Shown piece by piece: positions 37,034 to 40,823 of a stretch of DNA of 40,823 nucleotides. Location: assembly GCA_025058055.1 (NCBI GenBank), contig JANXEU010000027.1:1-40823 (forward strand), written 5' to 3'. Positions within the stretch are counted from its first letter, which is position 1, and every line of letters starts with the position of its first letter. Source of the stretch: Candidatus Calditenuaceae archaeon. Lineage in GTDB: Archaea > Thermoproteota > Nitrososphaeria_A > Caldarchaeales > Calditenuaceae. The translations under genes were made by a program, and so were the position numbers. The notes below the pieces were generated by a model. It searched no databases. It saw nothing but the letters and a program-made list of their open reading frames with translations, and was not told the origin of the DNA.

Positions 37034-37333
37034 ATGAGTAAGCGAAGAGGTGAAGAAAAGGAGTTCAACTTCATGATGACACTGCCGGCATGGTTCCTAA
37101 CGGTTACCGGCACCACCATAGCGAGCCTACCACAGTACTTCATAGTTCAGTTCGCGCTGCCAGCGTGGGTTGCGTTGGTCATAGGGATACCTATCCTAGC
37201 CGTCGGAGGCATAATGCTGGTGCTCGCGTGGCTGCCTGAGAGGCAGAGGAAGTATCCCGAGATACTCGAGTACACACAGACACCGATACCCAAAGTCTAC
37301 ATCGAGGAAGCGAAGAAGGAAGGTCTACTCTAA
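37034..37333 (+). CDS. Small two-TM membrane protein, putative accessory CuMMO subunit
   Basis: 99 aa, two hydrophobic segments, 7 bp downstream of B gene. Confidence 0.6.
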   Translation: MSKRRGEEKEFNFMMTLPAWFLTVTGTTIASLPQYFIVQFALPAWVALVIGIPILAVGGIMLVLAWLPERQRKYPEILEYTQTPIPKVYIEEAKKEGLL

Positions 37334-37466
37334 ACGAACGAATCTTTTTATTATCAAATTTTAAATTGATAAGGTGTATTCTCTTATTCAGCGTCACTTA
37401 GAGATTAGGACCAGCACAAACAGAGGAATCAAGACTATGTTATAAGAATACTTAATAAATCGGGCC

Positions 37467-38039
37467 GTGCTAATAGACGATATGAGGAAAGTAATTGCCG
37501 TGGTGGCCGTCGTGGTTGTGATAGGGGCCCTCACCTTCTTCATCTTTGGTCAGAGAGGCCCGAGAGAGATAATTTTGGAAGCATGGGAGTTCGGATATAA
37601 CGGAACGACAGGAGGCCCAACGATCAAGCTGAAAGCAGGTGAAGAGATCAGGATCACGCTGATAAACAGGGGTGGCGTGGCGCACGAGATAATCGTGGTG
37701 AAGGACCAGGACAGAGAGGCCTTTCTGACGGAGACCCATAAGCTGGTCAGGAGGTTCATCGAGAAAGGTGTAACCGACCCTATCGTGATTCACGCGTCTC
37801 CAGAGTGGCACGTCTCGTACCGGATCTTCGCGGTTACAGAGATGGTGATCGGTGGAAACATCGTACTCGGCTTTAGGACGATCGACCACATTCACGTCGA
37901 GAGAGGGCAGGTGTTCTCGTTCACGATGAAGCTCGATAAGCCGGGAACCTACAACTACGTCTGTGGACTCACGGAACTGACCTTCCCTGAGACCCATGCG
38001 GACAGGGGAATGTACGGAACGATAATCGTCGAAGCTTGA
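37467..38039 (+). CDS. Membrane-anchored cupredoxin (type 1 copper-like)
   Basis: N-terminal TM; GGVAHEIIVV...YNYVCGLTELTFPETHADRGMYGTIIVE gives H...C...H...M ligand pattern. Confidence 0.85.
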   Translation: MLIDDMRKVIAVVAVVVVIGALTFFIFGQRGPREIILEAWEFGYNGTTGGPTIKLKAGEEIRITLINRGGVAHEIIVVKDQDREAFLTETHKLVRRFIEKGVTDPIVIHASPEWHVSYRIFAVTEMVIGGNIVLGFRTIDHIHVERGQVFSFTMKLDKPGTYNYVCGLTELTFPETHADRGMYGTIIVEA

Positions 38040-38051
38040 CGTTTACACGGC

Positions 38052-38777
38052 TCAGAGGTGGTCTAACAGCTCGCTGAACTTGCGAATTCTAACGTCGGGC
38101 TCAAATTCGACCTCGTCGAAGTTCTCTCCAGCTACGTCGATCCAAATAGCCCTCAAACCTGCGGCCTTGCTTCCAACGACGTCATATACGGTACTGGAGA
38201 CGTGCGCGACGTTCTCAGGTCGAAGTCTCATCCGTTCAGCAGCGTCCAAGTAAATTTTGGGGTGAGGTTTGTAGAGTCCAGATTGCTTGGCTGAGAATAG
38301 GTAATCGAACTTCACCTTAAGCTTCTTCGTGAGCGAATCGATGGTTTCCGGGTCACCGTTCGAAAGGACGGCGATCGCATACCCCTTTCCCCTCAAAGCG
38401 CCAAGCGTTTCATCAACCTCCGGGAGGGGCTTCAGGTCGTTCCATTTGTTGACTAGCTTGTCGACGGCGCCCCTGTCGACCGCGATCCCAAGCGACTTGA
38501 GCGTATGAACGAGCGACCGCCTAGTGATCTCCAGGAATGGGGTATGACCCTTACCCAATAACGTGTCCAGCATCGTATAGTAGATCTGCCTAGTCCTCCA
38601 CTGATCGAGTATCTGGTCTGCCCTGACTCTTTGGATCGAGAGCAGCTCATCGATGAGGGGTATGAGGGTTCCTCTCCAGTCAAAGAGGGTGACGAAGAGA
38701 TCGAAGGTAACAGCCTTAACGTCCTGGAGTTTCACAAAAACAACACCGTGACGCAATATATATACGTGTTGGAGCAT
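38052..38777 (-). CDS. HAD-superfamily hydrolase, (S)-2-haloacid dehalogenase-like
   Basis: VTFDLFVTLFDWRGTL, IAVLSNGDPETI, SGLYKPHPKIYLDAAERMRLRPENVAHVSSTVYDVVGSKAAGLRAIWID. Confidence 0.78.
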   Translation of the reverse strand: MLQHVYILRHGVVFVKLQDVKAVTFDLFVTLFDWRGTLIPLIDELLSIQRVRADQILDQWRTRQIYYTMLDTLLGKGHTPFLEITRRSLVHTLKSLGIAVDRGAVDKLVNKWNDLKPLPEVDETLGALRGKGYAIAVLSNGDPETIDSLTKKLKVKFDYLFSAKQSGLYKPHPKIYLDAAERMRLRPENVAHVSSTVYDVVGSKAAGLRAIWIDVAGENFDEVEFEPDVRIRKFSELLDHL

Positions 38778-38907
38778 CGAACGCCAATCGTCGACTCATT
38801 GACGCTCTAATTTTGCAGCAGCCGATTTATTGAAGGTTCTGGAGGCTTTAGATTGTCGGGAAAGGGCCCCCATCCTCACCGTTAAATCGACCCAACGGTG
38901 AGCTTCT

Positions 38908-39327
38908 GTGATGACGGAGCGTACCTTCGTGATGCTGAAGCCGAGCGCGCTGGAGAGGGGACTGGTCGGCGAGATAGTCGGCAGGTTCGAGAGGAAGGGG
39001 CTGAAGCTGGTCACGGTGAAGACGGTCGCGATGACTAGGAGTCAGGCTGAGGAGCTGTACTCGGTCCACAGAGGGAAACACTTCTTCGACGACCTAGTCA
39101 GCAGGATCAACGGCAGGAAAGTAGTCGTGATGGTGCTGGAGGGGAGGTCGGCCGTGTCGGTCGTCAGGAGGCTCATAGGTGCCACGGATCCTGTCAACGC
39201 AGAACCAGGGACAATCAGGGGAGATTTGGGGCTAGACTTGACCGACAACCTGGTTCACGCCTCAGACAGCGAAGAGAGTTTCAGACGCGAGTGCTCCATC
39301 TTCTTTCCAGCGTACGAGTTGGGATGA
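38908..39327 (+). CDS. ndk: Nucleoside diphosphate kinase
   Basis: ERTFVMLKPSALERGLVGEIVGRFERKGLKLV...GATDPVNAEPGTIRGDLGLD..NLVHASDSEESF. Confidence 0.95.
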   Translation: MMTERTFVMLKPSALERGLVGEIVGRFERKGLKLVTVKTVAMTRSQAEELYSVHRGKHFFDDLVSRINGRKVVVMVLEGRSAVSVVRRLIGATDPVNAEPGTIRGDLGLDLTDNLVHASDSEESFRRECSIFFPAYELG

Positions 39328-39384
39328 TCTACCTGAAAAAACGCTATCTGGAAAGCTTATCTCTGACTATCACGGCCCTCTTGG

Positions 39385-40296
39385 TTGGTGGAGGGAGCAG
39401 TAAAGAGGGACGACTTCGTGTCCGAAACAGCCCCTCTACCTGACTTTATCGACGATCACGAGCATTTAGGTCTCGAATCGAACGATCAAGCCGTCTCTTC
39501 CCTCGTGGTGCTTCGAAGCTCGATGATTCACTTCTCCAAGTTGTTGTTCAATCGGCAGATCGATGGTAAGACATACCTTGAGCTGATGGCCAACTCTTAC
39601 GAGCAGATCCGAAAGGTCCTAGTGAAGGCGGTTGAGGAGGACTACCCTGAGAGCTTCTTCAGGGTTTACGCCGAAGTTTTCAGCGACCCCATCCTCACGA
39701 GGCTCGCCGTCTTCCTCCTCTACAATCACAGATCATTCGACTTGAGCCATGATGAGGCGAGGTGGTGTGTGCTGGTTATGCAGGGTAACATAGCAGACGC
39801 AGGACATCCACCTATCTCGAAACCCCAGTCGGAGCAGAGGAGAGTCTTGGAACCTGAGCGCGCTCAGAGCTCGGTTGAGAAGGCGTCTTCTGCCTCTATG
39901 ACTGGAGGTAGAAAAGAGACGGATCTCATGGCCACTCAACTCTCCGAGAAGCCCTCAACCGCTGAAGAGGTTCAAGACGAGTTCACGGAGATCGTCAAGG
40001 TCCTGATGAAGGAACGCGATAGGTTGCCCGAGAGGGAGAGGTACCTCGTCTTCTTGGCGCTGCTGGCCATATCTTACTGCAGGGGTAAGGCGAGCCGGTC
40101 ACAACTGGTGCAGCTGGGGAATGAGTACCTCGACAAGGCGGTTGGACTTGACACTTCACGTCTCGACGAGCCTCTGAAGTCGTCGCTGAAGAGGTTGGCC
40201 TCGACGCTGAAGAGAAGGAACTTGCCGTCAGCGATCGTTAACGTCCTCGATAAACCCAAGGTTCTCAGCTCAGGACGCAGAGTCAGGATAGAGTGA
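39385..40296 (+). CDS. Conserved hypothetical protein, two helical regions joined by low-complexity linker
   Basis: 303 aa intact ORF, TTG start; no family recognised. Confidence 0.55.
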   Translation: MVEGAVKRDDFVSETAPLPDFIDDHEHLGLESNDQAVSSLVVLRSSMIHFSKLLFNRQIDGKTYLELMANSYEQIRKVLVKAVEEDYPESFFRVYAEVFSDPILTRLAVFLLYNHRSFDLSHDEARWCVLVMQGNIADAGHPPISKPQSEQRRVLEPERAQSSVEKASSASMTGGRKETDLMATQLSEKPSTAEEVQDEFTEIVKVLMKERDRLPERERYLVFLALLAISYCRGKASRSQLVQLGNEYLDKAVGLDTSRLDEPLKSSLKRLASTLKRRNLPSAIVNVLDKPKVLSSGRRVRIE

Positions 40297-40494
40297 TCAT
40301 CGCCTTTGCCTCAAAGGCACTTTGCTCGTGAGAGTCCACTTGAGCCGTCGTGGGTCCTTCTTCTGGTCTACCATGTAGACCCTGCAACGCCTGCTGCAAA
40401 ACCAGAGAAGCGTTCCGTCCCTCCTAGCGTACAGCATCCCGACGCCGTGCGGGAACTCCTTCTCACAGAAGGCGCATCGGTGCATCGTTACCAT
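40297..40494 (-). CDS. rpl24e: Ribosomal protein L24e
   Basis: HRCAFCEKEFPHGVGMLYARRDGTLLWFCSRRCRVYMVDQKKDPRRLKWT. Confidence 0.93.
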   Translation of the reverse strand: MVTMHRCAFCEKEFPHGVGMLYARRDGTLLWFCSRRCRVYMVDQKKDPRRLKWTLTSKVPLRQRR

Positions 40495-40665
40495 GGCTGA
40501 TCACCTCACACGCTCGATTAATTTAAAGATCTCCCATCAGAGGCCTCCGGCGTTCGCGCGAATCTCAGAACGAGAACTGCTGCGTTCTAGGTCGAATCTG
40601 TTCTCGATGACCATATTCCTCGGTCTTCGAGCTGAGTATCGGCCGATCAACGCTAAAGAATTGGC

Positions 40666-40754
40666 CGGGCCCGCCGGGATTCGAACCCGGGACCTCCGGC
40701 TCTCTCCGGAGCCCTTAGAAGGCCGGCGCTCTGTCCATGCTGAGCTACGGGCCC
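40666..40754 (-). tRNA. tRNA-Arg(TCT) with canonical 37/38 intron of 14 nt (about 40702-40715)
   Basis: Acceptor GGGCCCG/CGGGCCC, anticodon arm CCGGC-CTTCTA[AGGGCTCCGGAGAG]A-GCCGG, T-arm CCGGG-TTCGAAT-CCCGG. Confidence 0.9.
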
Positions 40755-40823
40755 AGTAGCTGTTCTAACCAAATACTTATATACTACCGACATATTAGCC
40801 CCATGCGAAGACTCAATGGGCGG

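Noticed and set aside
34432-37333. Calling the CuMMO a standard thaumarchaeal ammonia monooxygenase (amoAXCB)
   Set aside because: Gene order C-A-X-B, PmoA-like GDWEFWIDWKD motif and prm-like accessory genes do not fit canonical AOA loci; no ammonium transporter or nirK visible in the window. Substrate is left open.
40493-40759. 88-aa + ORF ending 'GPAGIRTRDLRLSPEPLEGRRSVHAELRAQ'
   Set aside because: Translation of antisense tRNA-Arg; spurious.
1-40823. CRISPR arrays, integrases, transposases, rRNA genes
   Set aside because: None seen on reading the sequence and ORF translations; no regularly spaced repeats noticed.

Overview
The window is archaeal. It carries leaderless or overlapping GTG/TTG starts, L24e, S7, S10, S11, EF-1alpha, Elf1, histone, prefoldin beta, an archaeal HMG-CoA synthase/thiolase/DUF35 trio and intron-bearing tRNAs. 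The gene set suggests a Nitrososphaeria/Caldarchaeia-like TACK lineage, but this is tentative. Most of it is housekeeping: tRNA synthetases, ribosomal proteins, translation factors, an ECF transporter core, amino-acid and mevalonate pathway genes, and four tRNAs. The standout is about 30.3-38.0 kb. There, an archaeal copper membrane monooxygenase (CuMMO; Pmo/Amo family) operon lies in the order C-A-(X-like membrane protein)-B-(small two-TM protein)-cupredoxin, with all expected copper ligands visible in the C and B subunits. It is divergently transcribed from an amidohydrolase, a DUF59/MIP18-type protein and an isoprenylcysteine-methyltransferase-like membrane protein, followed by a Zn-alcohol dehydrogenase on the same strand. 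The amidohydrolase + DUF59 + ADH combination resembles the accessory genes of actinobacterial soluble di-iron propane monooxygenases (prm/mim), not an ammonia-oxidation locus. Upstream are a PCuAC-type copper chaperone and a B12-dependent acyl-CoA mutase whose specificity residues look like isobutyryl-CoA mutase rather than methylmalonyl-CoA mutase. Together these suggest, without proving, an archaeal CuMMO-based short-chain alkane or alcohol oxidation module. Other items: a tRNA-Arg(CCG) with an apparent noncanonical 29/30 intron, a membrane protein with a C4HC3 RING-like domain, and rearranged EF-1alpha/S10 gene order. All homology calls are by eye; no searches were run.
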